Origin: Brasenia schreberi
Taxonomy: Eukaryota; Streptophyta; Magnoliopsida; Nymphaeales; Cabombaceae
Length of the DNA: 64,000 bases
NCBI GenBank assembly: GCA_036023115.1
Contig: JAYKKT010000091.1
Coordinates: 29,454,001-29,518,000, forward strand
Reading direction: 5' to 3'
In this document: one piece after another, positions 52,201 to 55,421 of the stretch
Position numbering within the stretch: position 1 is the stretch's first letter
Layout: every line of letters starts with the position of its first letter
Notes under the pieces: model-generated
Told to the model about the DNA's origin: nothing
Database searches by the model: none
Seen by the model: only the letters and a program-made list of their open reading frames with translations
Program-made: the position numbers and the translations under genes

Positions 52201-54376
52201 TTCCCCAAAAGGAAAGTTTTAAATACCTAGGGTCAATTTTGGAAGAATTGATGGAGATGTTACGCATAGAATTAATGCTGGTTGGTTAAAATGGAGAGGA
52301 GCATCAGGTATTCTTTGTGATAAGAAGATACCATTAAAATTAAAAGGTAAATATTATAGAGCAGCAATTAGGCCTGCCATGTTTTATGGTTCTGAGTGTT
52401 GGGCAGTTAATCATCAACATGTACAAAAGATGTCTGTGACAGAAATGAAGATGTTGAGATGGATGAGTGGTCATACAAGAAAAGACCGTATACATAATGA
52501 GGTTATTAGAAACAAATTAGGAGTGGCACCAATAGAGGATAAAATGAGAGAACATCGTTTAAGATGATTTGGACATATAGAAAGAAGATCAATAGAACTT
52601 GTAAGAAGGTTAGAAAAACTAAATTTGGAAAGTATTAAAAGAGGTAGAGGACGACCACAAAAGTGTTGGAAAGAAACAATAAAGAATGATCTAGTTTATT
52701 GGGAGTTAACTGCTAACATGGCACACGATAGGGATCTGTGGAAACAAAGAATCCATGTAGCCGACCCCGTCTAGTATGGGAAAAGGCTTAGTTGTTGTTG
52801 TTTGTACTGTAGCTTCTTGCGTTGTCTGATGCAGTGGCTATTTTGACTGAAGTTGAATGGAATAGGTGATTAAAGATGTATCATTACATGTTGGAGAAAT
52901 ATCTTATAGGACTGAGGGGCAATGCTTGCGTTGTTTGATGCAGTGGCTATTTTGACTGAAGTTGAATGGAATAGGTGATTAAAGATGTATCATTACATGT
53001 TGGAGAAATATCTTATAGGACTCAGGGCAATGCAGTTGAGCTCTTACATTCATTTTGATGCATTTATTTTTCACTAAACAATGCACTCCGAGTGCCTCAA
53101 AACCATGGTAGCGATATTATACTTTTTATCGAGTAATTAAAAAAAGTTGATAAGCCAAGAAAGCTAAGGCTGTTATTTATTTAAACACCAGTAAAGTCTG
53201 ATCTACCTCTCAAAAATGTGTATATAGTTTATTTCAAGGTTTCTGGACAATCATGTCTACAACAAAAGCACTCTATGCTCTCTCTGTTCCAAACAATGAA
53301 ATCCGTTCAATTCTGTTAGCTCTTAATATTTTGATGCTTATTCTTATTATGCTGTGTCGCTTTCACATGAAGGAGTTGAACAAAGAGTTATCGCAAAAGC
53401 TGGAAGCCCAGACTCAAAGATTGGAACTTTTAACTGCTCAGAATATGGCTTATGATACTTCAACTCAGAGACCATCTGATTCTTACCCCACACAAAATGT
53501 TCCAGCATACGCTGATGAAGGGGATGAGGTATCTCTATCTTTATGAGCGTAATTGTTTGCCTTAAAGTTTGTTTTTGGTGTTTCTAAACAGAACCACACC
53601 CCTTTTGCTTTCTTTGCTTGCAATCATGATATTATGTTTGTTTATCTCATAGTGTTATTCATAACACTACGAGATACAGGCATAATGATGTTAAAAAAGC
53701 AAGACCCGATATCATTCGCAAAAAGGATGACCAATTCAATAATCTTAATTGTGTGAAAGGTGGTTGAAGTTTGTCTTGTTATTGGTATTTTGAGAGCCCG
53801 TATCAGTATCATGCCATTTCTGATAGGGAACTAACACGAGTTATACAGAAATTCAACTATATAAATACAATGAGTTCATGTTTACATATGGACTTTCTTT
53901 GGGATGAGCAGCATGGGAAAGTTGAAACTTGGCAGGGATGGCAGATAGTTCAACTTTCTGACTGATCTTGCATTAGATTCTTCTGATTAAATCGAGGTTT
54001 GTGCCTACTTGTGTGGTGAAAGCTCTAAGACTTTGAAATGGGGTAATTTTCTCAAGTTTGGCGTTAGACATTAGCATCCTACTGTCAGTTAAGTTTTCTG
54101 AACAGTGGTAAGGAAATATTACTTAAATGTAAACTAATTTGCCAGAGTGAGTAGTAGACGTATAGGAGAATTGATTAAAAGGGCCAAGTAGATGCTTGAG
54201 TTTTTGCTTCTTTGATGTTGAGCTTGTTTGGCAGATTTATTCACTTGTCTTCGCATAAATGCCAGTAATTCCTCTTCTGTTCCTCATGAACTTAGGTGGT
54301 GGAGAGGGTTTTGGGTTGGATAATGAAACTTTTTCCTGGTGGTTCGACAAAGCGACGAACTAGCAAGCTCCTATGA
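4179..54376 (+). CDS. BLI: BLISTER-like coiled-coil protein, whole gene (13 coding exons)
   Basis: This is the only intact host gene recognised. The joined exons give about 773 residues (779 with another exon 2 donor) against roughly 710 for Arabidopsis BLI. The N-terminus has the family pattern: a short start, EHLEAGRKR, then a lysine-rich [11 protein letters not shown] stretch. The middle is serine-rich and poorly conserved (about residues 40-400). Residues of about 405-567 form the conserved coiled coil ([40 protein letters not shown]). A second helical block with [20 protein letters not shown] follows, and the protein ends in the conserved tail [22 protein letters not shown]. In Arabidopsis BLI binds CURLY LEAF of PRC2 and affects Polycomb targets and stress responses; a similar role here is inference. 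The exons hold about 4.6% of the span because introns 3-7 and 11 are full of transposons. Every junction keeps the frame, so the coding sequence looks intact. Orthology rests on recalled family sequence, not on an alignment run. Confidence 0.93.
4248..4591 (+). other. BLI: BLI intron 1 (344 nt)
   Basis: An ordinary GT-AG intron, T-rich toward the 'tttccag' acceptor, with no transposon sequence recognised. Confidence 0.85.
4592..5195 (+). CDS. BLI: BLI coding exon 2 (3' end uncertain)
   Basis: It opens with [20 protein letters not shown] and continues as a serine/asparagine-rich, low-conservation stretch. The acceptor 'tttccag' at 4585-4591 is clear. The donor must leave phase 1 to join exon 3. 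Three GT sites do so: after 5174, 5195 and 5213. I prefer 5195 ('aaca|gtgcga'), because it alone keeps the G at +5; 5213 ('cct|gttatt') would add six residues. Reading through meets a stop at 5237. Confidence 0.8.
5289..5854 (+). CDS. BLI: BLI coding exon 3
   Basis: After 'gtgtgcag' the exon starts with two bases that finish a split codon, then reads [20 protein letters not shown] and continues to [12 protein letters not shown]. The next exon begins HIEDLTQEK, so the family motif [13 protein letters not shown] requires the exon to end exactly after CAG at 5854. The bases that follow are GC, not GT. A serine-rich middle region includes [14 protein letters not shown], which resembles the conserved 'RPSFLDS' patch of BLI proteins as I recall them. 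Confidence 0.9.
5855..5860 (+). promoter_or_regulatory. BLI: Non-canonical GC splice donor of BLI intron 3
   Basis: The exon ends ...GAGCAG and the intron begins 'gcgaga'. Positions -1, +3, +4 and +5 fit the U1 consensus, with only +2 changed from T to C. This is the pattern of the minor GC-AG intron class. No GT near 5855 gives the conserved protein junction in phase 0. Confidence 0.8.
5855..6499 (+). other. BLI: BLI intron 3, upstream part
   Basis: Intron 3 spans 5855-7339. This first part shows no recognised element. A stretch at about 5898-5940 reads [15 protein letters not shown] in one frame and stops at an 'aag|gtgcgt'-like site, which could mark an alternative or relic exon, but that is weak. 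Confidence 0.5.
6500..7183 (+). mobile_element. RTE LINE 3' fragment, old copy (BLI intron 3)
   Basis: It matches the 3' third of the RTE elements elsewhere in the window at many points. These include a 'ggttggttaaatggagag' block near 6683, a decayed VNHQ(H/Y)VRKM region near 6790, a KRGRGRPQ block near 7021, and the end signature 'tagtatgggaaaaggctta' with 'gttgtt' at 7156-7180. Frames are broken in several places. It is severely 5'-truncated and much more diverged than the young copies in introns 6 and 11. No target-site duplication was found. Confidence 0.85.
7340..7459 (+). CDS. BLI: BLI coding exon 4
   Basis: 40 codons in phase 0: [20 protein letters not shown] then [20 protein letters not shown]. 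This is the most conserved coiled-coil block of the family. The acceptor is 'atttgcag' and the donor 'cag|gtgctc'. Confidence 0.97.
7460..10352 (+). other. BLI: BLI intron 4, first part, nothing recognised
   Basis: Intron 4 runs 7460-13323. This 2.9-kb stretch holds short chance ORFs (for example 8140-8412 and 9200-9514) with no family features and no paired repeats that I could find. A short CT run lies at about 9658-9673. Confidence 0.45.
10353..11154. mobile_element. Non-autonomous hAT-like element with 8-bp TSD (BLI intron 4)
   Basis: Identical 8-bp direct repeats AAACTTGG lie at 10345-10352 and 11155-11162. Both ends carry subterminal 'gctatagcg' and 'ccgctat' motifs in opposite orientation. 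The right end is the inverse of 'ctatgttaccaatagcgg', nearly the same terminus as the large element at 39666-46656. The left terminus is more decayed ('ctaagtagttaatagtg'). Inside, a block of about 108 bp is repeated with an offset of about 140 bp (about 10701-10808 and 10841-10949), and a CT/TG microsatellite lies near 10616-10643. No transposase is present. An 8-bp duplication with short inverted ends is typical of hAT transposons. Confidence 0.8.
11163..11559 (+). other. BLI: BLI intron 4, middle, nothing recognised
   Basis: AT-rich sequence between the hAT-like element and RTE remnants, without recognised features. Confidence 0.45.
11560..11835 (-). mobile_element. RTE 5'-region fragment, minus strand (BLI intron 4)
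   Basis: Diverged but collinear with the 5' region of the minus-strand RTE at about 28985-29250. Shared phrases in order are 'acttctttaccca', 'cactacatt.ggg', 'aacctaatacaaccctcc' and 'cgggcttggga'. It is in the opposite orientation to the RTE fragment that follows, so the two are separate insertions. Confidence 0.7.
11923..13265 (+). mobile_element. RTE LINE, degraded RT and 3' domain (BLI intron 4)
   Basis: It starts at the sequence equivalent to 'actatttaatgaaatatgg' before the RT domain and ends with 'tatgggaaaaggtttagttgttgtt' features at about 13240-13265. Recognisable pieces include an 'atttattgatcttgaaaaagc' block near 12206 (FIDLEKAY) and [14 protein letters not shown] at 12520-12560. 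Many stops and indels show it is old. Its end is only about 58 bp upstream of exon 5, close to the presumed branch point region, yet the acceptor is intact. Confidence 0.88.
13324..13389 (+). CDS. BLI: BLI coding exon 5
   Basis: 22 codons in phase 0, [20 protein letters not shown] then QL, a heptad-rich coiled-coil segment. The acceptor is 'ggttttcag' and the donor 'ctg|gttagt'. Confidence 0.95.
13390..14296 (+). other. BLI: BLI intron 5, first part, nothing recognised
   Basis: Intron 5 spans 13390-18346. This part is T-rich host intron sequence with no identified element. Confidence 0.5.
14313..17171 (+). mobile_element. 5'-truncated RTE LINE with 15/16-bp TSD (BLI intron 5)
   Basis: It begins inside the endonuclease domain ('caacgatatggtgac') and ends in (TTG)n at about 17157-17171. 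The flanks GAAGTTGCATTGGTTC (14297-14312) and GAAGTTGCATTGGATC (17172-17187) match at 15 of 16 positions and are the target-site duplication. Endonuclease is readable at 14479-14862 ([21 protein letters not shown]-like end). RT is partly readable from 16084 ([20 protein letters not shown]) and the 3' domain near 16625-16816. Stops and indels are common. From 15406 to about 16066 the sequence is unrelated to the other RTE copies and replaces the start of RT. Confidence 0.9.
15406..16066. other. Foreign segment inside the intron 5 RTE
   Basis: The RTE match stops after 'ttaggagggataaccaa' and resumes at 'gatatggaacattttagagc'. About 660 bp between them do not match any RTE copy in the window, and about 450 bp of expected RT sequence are missing. 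No LTR, TIR or flanking duplication is obvious, so this is a replacement or an insertion with deletion. Identity unknown. Confidence 0.6.
17188..18346 (+). other. BLI: BLI intron 5, last part, with TG/TATG microsatellite
   Basis: Host intron sequence up to exon 6. A low-complexity gtgt/gtat stretch lies at about 17935-18000. An open stretch at 17271-17501 has no family features and is probably chance. Confidence 0.5.
18347..18457 (+). CDS. BLI: BLI coding exon 6
   Basis: 37 codons in phase 0: [20 protein letters not shown] then [37 protein letters not shown] is a strongly conserved BLI coiled-coil block. The acceptor is 'attacag' and the donor 'aaa|gtaaat'. The next exon lies 15.1 kb away. 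Confidence 0.97.
18458..18832 (+). other. BLI: BLI intron 6, first part, nothing recognised
   Basis: Intron 6 spans 18458-33602, the longest of the gene. This part includes GC-richer text near 18530-18730 ('ggtacggcataccatg') of unknown origin. Confidence 0.45.
18833..18879 (-). mobile_element. Micro RTE insertion (23 nt) with 12-bp TSD
   Basis: Perfect 12-bp repeats TAACCATGCATT at 18833-18844 and 18868-18879 flank only 23 nt (18845-18867). Those 23 nt are the extreme 3' end of the RTE family in reverse orientation: (AAC)n, then 'aactaagccttttccca'. This is a complete but almost fully 5'-truncated LINE insertion. Confidence 0.85.
19010..19276 (-). repeat. LTR (downstream LTR of minus-strand element)
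   Basis: 267 bp, TG...CA type in the plus reading (tgttgg...tcaaca), paired with 21491-21767. Confidence 0.8.
19705..19910. repeat. Imperfect tandem repeats 'cttcatggctgcaa'
   Basis: Seven or so imperfect units of about 23-30 bp centred on c(t)tCATGGcTGcaa occur inside the LTR element's interior, for example at 19728, 19757, 19785, 19813 and 19841. They give repeated LHGC-like residues in one frame, but no protein family is recognised. Confidence 0.75.
21491..21767 (-). repeat. LTR (upstream LTR of minus-strand element)
   Basis: 277 bp, paired with 19010-19276. Differences are frequent, including an extra 'ggagggggcataccctcc' segment, so the insertion is not recent. Confidence 0.8.
22930..24592 (-). 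repeat. Three tandem copies of the RTE 3' module (~537 bp)
   Basis: The block running from the '(a)gctaagccttttcccata' end signature to 'cctctccatcttaacc' occurs three times in direct order, starting near 22930, 23471 and 24008; the last two starts are 537 bp apart. Internal joints read 'accactaccaccaccaata'. The same joint in the other orientation is seen at about 39105-39140 in a separate RTE copy. Each unit encodes the C-terminal domain ([26 protein letters not shown]). Confidence 0.87.
24611..26794 (+). mobile_element. Young 5'-truncated RTE nested in the minus-strand RTE (18-bp TSD)
   Basis: Perfect 18-bp repeats GTCCTTTGAAGTAACCAA at 24593-24610 and 26795-26812 are sequence of the host RTE and flank this copy. 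It starts after the endonuclease ('catcgacttttagttatgg') and ends in (TTG)n at about 26769-26794. Two in-phase open stretches, 24626-25435 and 25448-26740, are separated by one TGA in place of the Trp codon found in [14 protein letters not shown]. The RT carries [24 protein letters not shown] and [11 protein letters not shown]. The last codons are altered by a small deletion in the NMAHDRDLW region. Confidence 0.93.
25448..26740 (+). CDS. RTE reverse transcriptase and 3' domain (430 codons)
   Basis: An open frame covering the RT fingers, palm and thumb plus the C-terminal region. Visible in order are [95 protein letters not shown] and the thumb [15 protein letters not shown]. The end holds [16 protein letters not shown] and [20 protein letters not shown]. 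It is in phase with the upstream open stretch, so one stop codon separates it from the linker. Not a host gene. Confidence 0.88.
   Translation: MPEEWRESTLIPVYKNKGDIQNCANYRGIKLMSHTMKLWERIIERRLRQVSSTTENQFGFMPGRSTIEAIHLLRRLMEHFRAKKKDLHMIFIDVEKAYDRVPREVLWRTLEKRGIPLTYINLIRDMYDGAKTCVRTHEGTTDFFEVNIGLHQGSTLSPYLFITVMDELTKHIQDEVPWCMLFADDIVLVEESKEKVNRKLELWRDTLENKGLRLSRTKTEYMECKFDHLATSEDIEIKIGTHCIPQKETFKYLGSIFQSDGRIDGDVTHRINAGWLKWRGASGILCDKKIPLKLKGKYYRAAVRPAMFYGFECWAVNHQHVQKMSVTEMKMLRWMSGHTRKDRIHNEVIRNKLGVAPIEDKMREHRLRWFGHIERRSKEEPVRRLEKLNLESIKRGRGRPQKCWKETIKNDLAYCELTANMEICGNKESM
26768..27309 (-). pseudogene. RTE RT core fragments continuing the minus-strand element
   Basis: Two open pieces: 27309-27028 ([31 protein letters not shown]) and 27010-26813 ([28 protein letters not shown] with the FADD catalytic pair). 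A short deletion near 27028-27045 removes the expected [13 protein letters not shown] region and breaks the frame. The nested + strand RTE interrupts the domain at 26795-26812. Confidence 0.85.
27337..28938 (-). CDS. RTE ORF, endonuclease and start of RT (533 codons)
   Basis: The longest uninterrupted LINE reading frame here. Residues of about 14-230 are the exonuclease-endonuclease-phosphatase fold, with [61 protein letters not shown] and the closing [12 protein letters not shown] basic linker follows ([19 protein letters not shown]). The frame then enters RT with [16 protein letters not shown] and [20 protein letters not shown]. It ends at a stop (TAA) in the RQV region, and RT continues downstream in another open stretch at 27309-27028. 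The function would be DNA nicking and target-primed reverse transcription. Residues equivalent to a short KI-W segment near residue 390 are deleted compared with the sister copies. Confidence 0.88.
   Translation of the reverse strand: MIMDGCGGVRKLVLDNKIRIGYWNIETLSGKLMEVVDTMIRRKIHILCLQETNWVGEKAKEIDDIGFKLWYSGKEKAQNGVGIIINKNLKESVVDIQRYGDRIMILKLVLGAEVLNIVCAYAPQVGLEDSIKTVFWEELDKVFQKIPQREMICLGGDLNGHVGKEALGYQGIHGNFGFGDINEEGREILNFAMAFDLFIVNKIFIKRDEHLITYKSGLSQTKIDYFICRKKDRACCKDCKVILGESLTTQHRLLVIDLQIKKWTKKKRVHRAIRTKWWNLKSEKEDIFKQKVLQGDVWNYVGTPCDMWNNMAIHIRKVAKDVLGVSKGGVSVQKEAWWWSEVVQKKIKAKRACYKLHYAKKTSKTLEAYKKAKKEAKKAVSEAKILVANDDIRNRWKNYFYNLFNKNKYVSVSLGDLAKSEKYINHNFYRRIQKNEVKENLKHMKGGKSVGPDNIPIEVWKILGEIRITWLTRLFNEIWKNQKMPEEWRASTLIPIYKNKGDIKNCANYRGIKLMSHTMKLWERIIERRLRQV
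30780..32520 (-). pseudogene. Ty1-copia remnant 2 with start of an LTR
   Basis: On the minus strand from about 32510 leftwards lie a PBS-like 'ggatctaatacca' (32497-32509) next to LTR sequence that begins at about 32510 ('tgtaatgaagatgatac'), decayed integrase, and [20 protein letters not shown] (31851-31657). These are followed by a linker beginning [17 protein letters not shown] (31609-31229) and then RT, with an [13 protein letters not shown] end near 30815-30840. RT stops near 30780, next to the start of Copia remnant 1. Gag is not visible because the distance from PBS to integrase is very short, so there is an internal deletion. Not functional. Confidence 0.8.
32741..32813 (-). mobile_element. 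Micro RTE insertion (43 nt) with 15-bp TSD
   Basis: The repeats AAAAGATATGATATA at 32741-32755 and 32799-32813 flank about 43 nt (32756-32798). The insert is the RTE 3' end in reverse: (caa)n, 'ctaagccttttcccatac', then 'tagatggggtcggct'. Confidence 0.87.
32814..33602 (+). other. BLI: BLI intron 6, last part
   Basis: Host intron sequence up to the 'tttttaatag' acceptor of exon 7. No element recognised. Confidence 0.5.
33603..33679 (+). CDS. BLI: BLI coding exon 7
   Basis: 77 nt entering in phase 0 and leaving in phase 2: [20 protein letters not shown] then EISSY and two bases of a Lys codon. The acceptor is 'aatag' (33598-33602). A second AG at 33609-33610 would put a TGA in frame, so the first is used. 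The donor is 'acaa|gtactc', and the split codon completes with the first base of exon 8. Confidence 0.94.
33810..36185 (+). mobile_element. Composite RTE LINE with 9-bp TSD (BLI intron 7)
   Basis: TGCAACCTA at 33801-33809 and 36186-36194 flanks the whole block. From 33823 to about 34838 it follows the linker and early RT of the family with many stops. It then jumps back to the 'tgcctgaggaacgg' region and repeats the RT start in a better-preserved form, open at 34818-35666 ([35 protein letters not shown]). It ends at the usual signature near 36150-36175. The duplicated RT start, in two versions of different decay, makes this a chimera. Confidence 0.85.
36195..36652 (+). other. BLI: BLI intron 7, unassigned part
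   Basis: Host intron sequence between two RTE blocks; nothing recognised. Confidence 0.45.
36653..39635 (+). mobile_element. Composite RTE LINE with a duplicated 3' module (BLI intron 7)
   Basis: The first part, 36653-37239, is a decayed RT to 3' region. At 37240 the sequence jumps back to the linker ('aagaaaactagtgaaac'), apparently over the shared bases TAAGAA. It then runs through linker, RT and 3' domain to an end signature at 39090-39105. Next comes the joint 'ggtggtagtggttaagatgg', and a second, older-looking 3' module continues to 39625 and a short GTTGTTG tail. Open RT lies at 37934-38608 and a 3' domain ORF at 38698-39093. A local 'cttatttatgatggtgatgg' duplication is present near 38230-38290, and a 10-nt deletion at about 38557 shifts the frame. 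Confidence 0.87.
40012..40545 (+). pseudogene. Captured L-type lectin receptor kinase fragment
   Basis: One phase reads from near 40018 to a TAG at 40543-40545 as the C-terminal half of a Ser/Thr kinase. The catalytic loop is [10 protein letters not shown], followed by [40 protein letters not shown] and a C-lobe ending with [37 protein letters not shown] and the alternating C-lobe text match the L-type lectin receptor kinase family as I know it. The N-lobe, lectin and membrane domains are absent, and a TAG at 40213-40215 replaces the Glu expected in the APE motif. The base composition is GC-richer than the flanks. It lies between the hAT-like termini, so capture by the transposon is the likely origin. 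Confidence 0.88.
40624..41050 (-). repeat. LTR (3' LTR of the minus-strand Copia)
   Basis: 427 bp, TG...CA. It contains the extra 39 bp between two GGCCCGGGCC repeats that the partner LTR lacks. Confidence 0.95.
41058..42640 (-). pseudogene. Copia RT and RNase H, broken
   Basis: The linker is open at 42613-42419. The RT start is at 42385-42167 ([32 protein letters not shown]), followed by a short piece to YQMDVKSA near 42060. Most of the palm is then missing: the sequence jumps to the end of the domain just before [14 protein letters not shown] at 42011. RNase H follows intact to 41058, with [36 protein letters not shown] and [16 protein letters not shown]. The deletion removes motifs needed for reverse transcription. 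Confidence 0.9.
42710..44788 (-). CDS. Copia gag-protease-integrase ORF (692 codons)
   Basis: It starts [20 protein letters not shown] just inside the element. Gag occupies about residues 1-230 and ends with a CCHC zinc knuckle ([16 protein letters not shown]). The aspartic protease active site reads [15 protein letters not shown]-pre-integrase with [12 protein letters not shown] and CKDCVLSK supplies the zinc-binding HHCC pattern. The integrase core has [36 protein letters not shown] and [15 protein letters not shown]. The frame is lost near KNYDF, where a different frame would continue into the linker. A normal Copia polyprotein is about twice as long, so this is the N-terminal part of a broken one. 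Confidence 0.92.
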   Translation of the reverse strand: MDDKGGFNFRLTPSNYKTWAQSMENYLYFKKLWGYVSGSKVEPSINATLEQKEEYEGGHRTILWVLMNNVNEHTRDTLADFTNAKETWEYLKKYHVQSDVAHRMALRDKLVSLKQGDKGVNDFFGEFSNVWNQLYGYKKKCTQCLSERQCEDNEDFVYQFLRSLREEFEGVRSSLIHRKQFPTKEEILTDLQMAETRMNEARLQKDTALAASKPGANMKAYRPPHFKSEEGRKDIICHHCREAGHIRPNCPKLKKKVAVVEEHASSSSLLALEQKLKQLEAQMKEKATVGVACSSSTKETQGMISWILDSGASFHMTCNEHILKSCVQKPLSCVYTADDTQLNVDKIGDLQNKNFEVSKISVVPKLNLNLLSVSQISDQNCVITFSSTGCIVQDRLSKKVIGRGHREGRLYIMDYLHSIGYVNVLTNDALLWHKRLGHLNAQKLYQCPLGMKFKESFSCKDCVLSKMQHLPFPNKTHVTTRPFEIIHSDVWGPAPVLSKGGISYYVIFVDDFTRYTWVYLLKAKSDVFQNFVIFHNLVKNQFDSEIKIFRSDSGGEFMSKDFENHLNKFGIIHQTSCSKTPQQNGVSERKHRHILETTRTLLLSSGVPKKFWAEAIMTAVYLINRMPSSILQNMSPIEKLFKVSPIGCKCFVLNNGKENLGKFDAKSDEGIFLGYSNHSKAFFVFIIKNYDF
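44935..45322 (-). repeat. LTR (5' LTR of the minus-strand Copia)
   Basis: 388 bp, otherwise identical to 40624-41050 except for one base (cagacc versus caaacc) and the 39-bp deletion between short direct repeats. Confidence 0.95.
45328..45664. other. hAT-like element interior, nothing recognised
   Basis: Sequence right of the Copia insertion. No transposase motif or ORF of note. Confidence 0.45.
45676..45846 (+). mobile_element. Short RTE insertion (~171 nt) with 11-bp TSD
   Basis: ATCGTGTGAAG at 45665-45675 and 45847-45857 flanks the last ~170 nt of the RTE family (from 'aagaggtagaggacgacc' to the (TTG)n tail). Inserted within the hAT-like element. Confidence 0.87.
45858..46600. other. hAT-like element interior, right part
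   Basis: No gene recognised. A short (TA)n run lies at about 46561-46577. Confidence 0.45.
46705..46820 (+). mobile_element. Short RTE insertion (~115 nt) with 14-bp TSD (BLI intron 7)
   Basis: ACTCCATTCATTCG at 46691-46704 and 46821-46834 flanks the last part of the RTE family: 'gagttaactgctaacatgg', the VADPV-equivalent end, 'tatgggaaaaggctta' and GTTGTTG. Confidence 0.87.
46835..47313 (+). other. BLI: BLI intron 7, last part
   Basis: T-rich host intron sequence ending in the 'cttgtacag' acceptor; no element recognised. Confidence 0.55.
47314..47381 (+). CDS. BLI: BLI coding exon 8
   Basis: 68 nt. The first base completes the Lys codon from exon 7, then [20 protein letters not shown] and EE plus one base. 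The donor is 'gaag|gtacta'. Coiled-coil register continues from exon 7. Confidence 0.95.
47382..48435 (+). other. BLI: BLI intron 8 (1054 nt)
   Basis: GT-AG intron with no transposon recognised. An open stretch at 47784-48152 has no recognised homology and no continuity with the flanking exons. Confidence 0.6.
48436..48546 (+). CDS. BLI: BLI coding exon 9
   Basis: 111 nt. The split codon gives Glu, then [20 protein letters not shown] and [24 protein letters not shown] and KDVSTSTD are typical BLI text. The acceptor is 'atttccag' and the donor 'cag|gtactt'. Confidence 0.96.
48662..48885 (+). CDS. BLI: BLI coding exon 10
   Basis: 224 nt. Completes a Gly codon, then [16 protein letters not shown] and onward to [18 protein letters not shown]. 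The conserved part is the LP.DQ.R...NI...I.E segment that precedes the second coiled coil. Donor 'gag|gtacaa', phase 0. Introns 9 (115 nt) and 10 (167 nt) on either side are short and transposon-free. Confidence 0.95.
49053..49121 (+). CDS. BLI: BLI coding exon 11
   Basis: 23 codons in phase 0: [20 protein letters not shown] then ELK, the heptad segment before the conserved ELNKELS block. The acceptor is 'tttttgcag' and the donor 'aag|gtatgt'. Confidence 0.95.
49122..49606 (+). other. BLI: BLI intron 11, first part
   Basis: Host intron sequence before the RTE; nothing else recognised. Intron 11 spans 49122-53372. Confidence 0.5.
49607..52803 (+). mobile_element. Nearly full-length RTE LINE (BLI intron 11)
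   Basis: It matches the 5' region of the minus-strand element at 29282 but starts about 75 nt inside it, and it ends in (TTG)n at about 52792-52803. The 5' region with the 'cccgaatgtagtg' repeats is followed by endonuclease, open at 49774-50544 ([38 protein letters not shown]). Next come the linker (50818-51228), RT (51473-51739 and 51789-52289, [11 protein letters not shown]) and the 3' domain (52379-52567). Disabling changes include TAA at 50541, TGA at 50810, a TGA before the MSEEW region, a one-base deletion near 51720 and a 10-nt deletion near 52238. At about 3.2 kb it is close to full size. A TSD is not clear because the flank is T/G-rich. Confidence 0.92.
52816..53032 (+). repeat. Tandem duplication, two units of about 109 bp
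   Basis: Units 52816-52924 and 52925-53032 start with 'cttgcgttgt' and are nearly identical. They lie about 12 bp after the RTE tail in intron 11 and are not RTE sequence. Confidence 0.9.
53033..53372 (+). other. BLI: BLI intron 11, last part
   Basis: Host intron sequence ending in an unusual 'cacatgaag' acceptor without a strong pyrimidine run directly before the AG. Confidence 0.6.
53373..53528 (+). CDS. BLI: BLI coding exon 12
   Basis: 52 codons in phase 0, beginning [20 protein letters not shown] and ending [10 protein letters not shown]. This helical block and the ADEGDE end are hallmark BLI segments. The donor is 'gag|gtatct'. Confidence 0.97.
53529..54295 (+). other. BLI: BLI intron 12 (767 nt)
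   Basis: Ordinary GT-AG intron, no transposon recognised. Confidence 0.75.
54296..54376 (+). CDS. BLI: BLI coding exon 13 and stop
   Basis: 26 codons plus [23 protein letters not shown] then RTSKLL. This is the conserved C-terminal tail of the family. The acceptor is 'gaacttag'. Confidence 0.97.
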   Translation: MVERVLGWIMKLFPGGSTKRRTSKLL

Positions 54377-54700
54377 TAAGCAGTGGGTGGTATACGTCTC
54401 TCTCTCTCTCTCTCTCGTGTTAAATAGAAGCTGGCATTTGTATATTTCAATCAAGTAATGTGGGTCATTCTTTGGAGGATAAAAACATAGTATTTCTTCC
54501 ATGGATGTGGAAGCTTCACAAAAATGTCATTCATGTTCAACAAATATCCTCGCTTTGTCCCTCAAAAGTGTCAGCCTGGGATGACAAAGCTGTAACATGA
54601 ATTTTATCGTGTTTTGCCATATTTTTTGTAGAGAAATCTCAGAAATATTAATTTTGTCCTAGTATAAGCTTATGGTTGTGTACTCATTGAGCATTTCGCA
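54377..54700 (+). other. BLI: Presumed BLI 3' UTR with CT microsatellite
   Basis: Follows the stop codon. A (TC)n run of about 20 bp lies at 54397-54416. The cleavage site cannot be placed. Confidence 0.4.
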
Positions 54701-54997
54701 ACGATCAAATTTTTTTTCCTGGAATATCATGGTATGTGCACGTATTAGTTTGCATGCCGAAATTTTGTTCAGACAAGTACCTAGTGGAGCTTGGGCTCGC
54801 TAACATTTGAGTAGAGAAGCCTTTATTTTGTTCTTATGCAAACAGAGTTAGGCCGGTTAAAACCAGTTATTATACACATCACAATAATAACATGTCCTTC
54901 GAGGACATCATGTAACAACGATGTCAAAAGTGAAAGCTTACAACACCCATCCTAGTTAACTTCAAGCCACCCATCATTGGGTGATTGCCAATGAACA

Positions 54998-55309
54998 TTG
55001 AGCTCAATTGGAGCATATCATCTTGTTAAGTCCACGATTGCAGCTTTCAGAAACTCAACGATCCACCAAGTTGCTGTTTTATTTGGCGAGCTCGGCATTA
55101 CGAATTCCGATCGACAGAGCCTCTTATTTCATCAATTCAATGTTAACCAGGAGACCACTCCCCAGGTAGTGCACCATCTCTCCTTGTTGTCAAAACAAGT
55201 AAATTATTTGGAAAACCAATTTAATCTGTTGGATGGAAAGAATAGAGTTCTGTTTGATGATGGGACAAAGTGGTGCCATATCAAAGCAACCCAAAAGCAA
55301 TCTTCATGA
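54998..55309 (+). other. Unrecognised 103-codon ORF
   Basis: An open stretch that reads like coding sequence (IHQVAVLFGELGITNSDRQS, TPQVVHHLSLLSKQVNYLEN) and uses a mixed codon set, but I do not recognise a family. An ATG is not certain and no flanking exons were identified. It ends about 110 bp before the Copia LTR at 55422, so it could be the truncated end of a gene or a chance ORF. Confidence 0.3.
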
Positions 55310-55421
55310 AGCATCGAGTCTCTCTGGGCATTACATGGCTTGCATTCAGGACCTGCAGAACTCCACTTTGATTGTGCTTTGCTAGTAGAAAGTCGATCCT
55401 GGGCAAAGTTTCCAAACAAAG

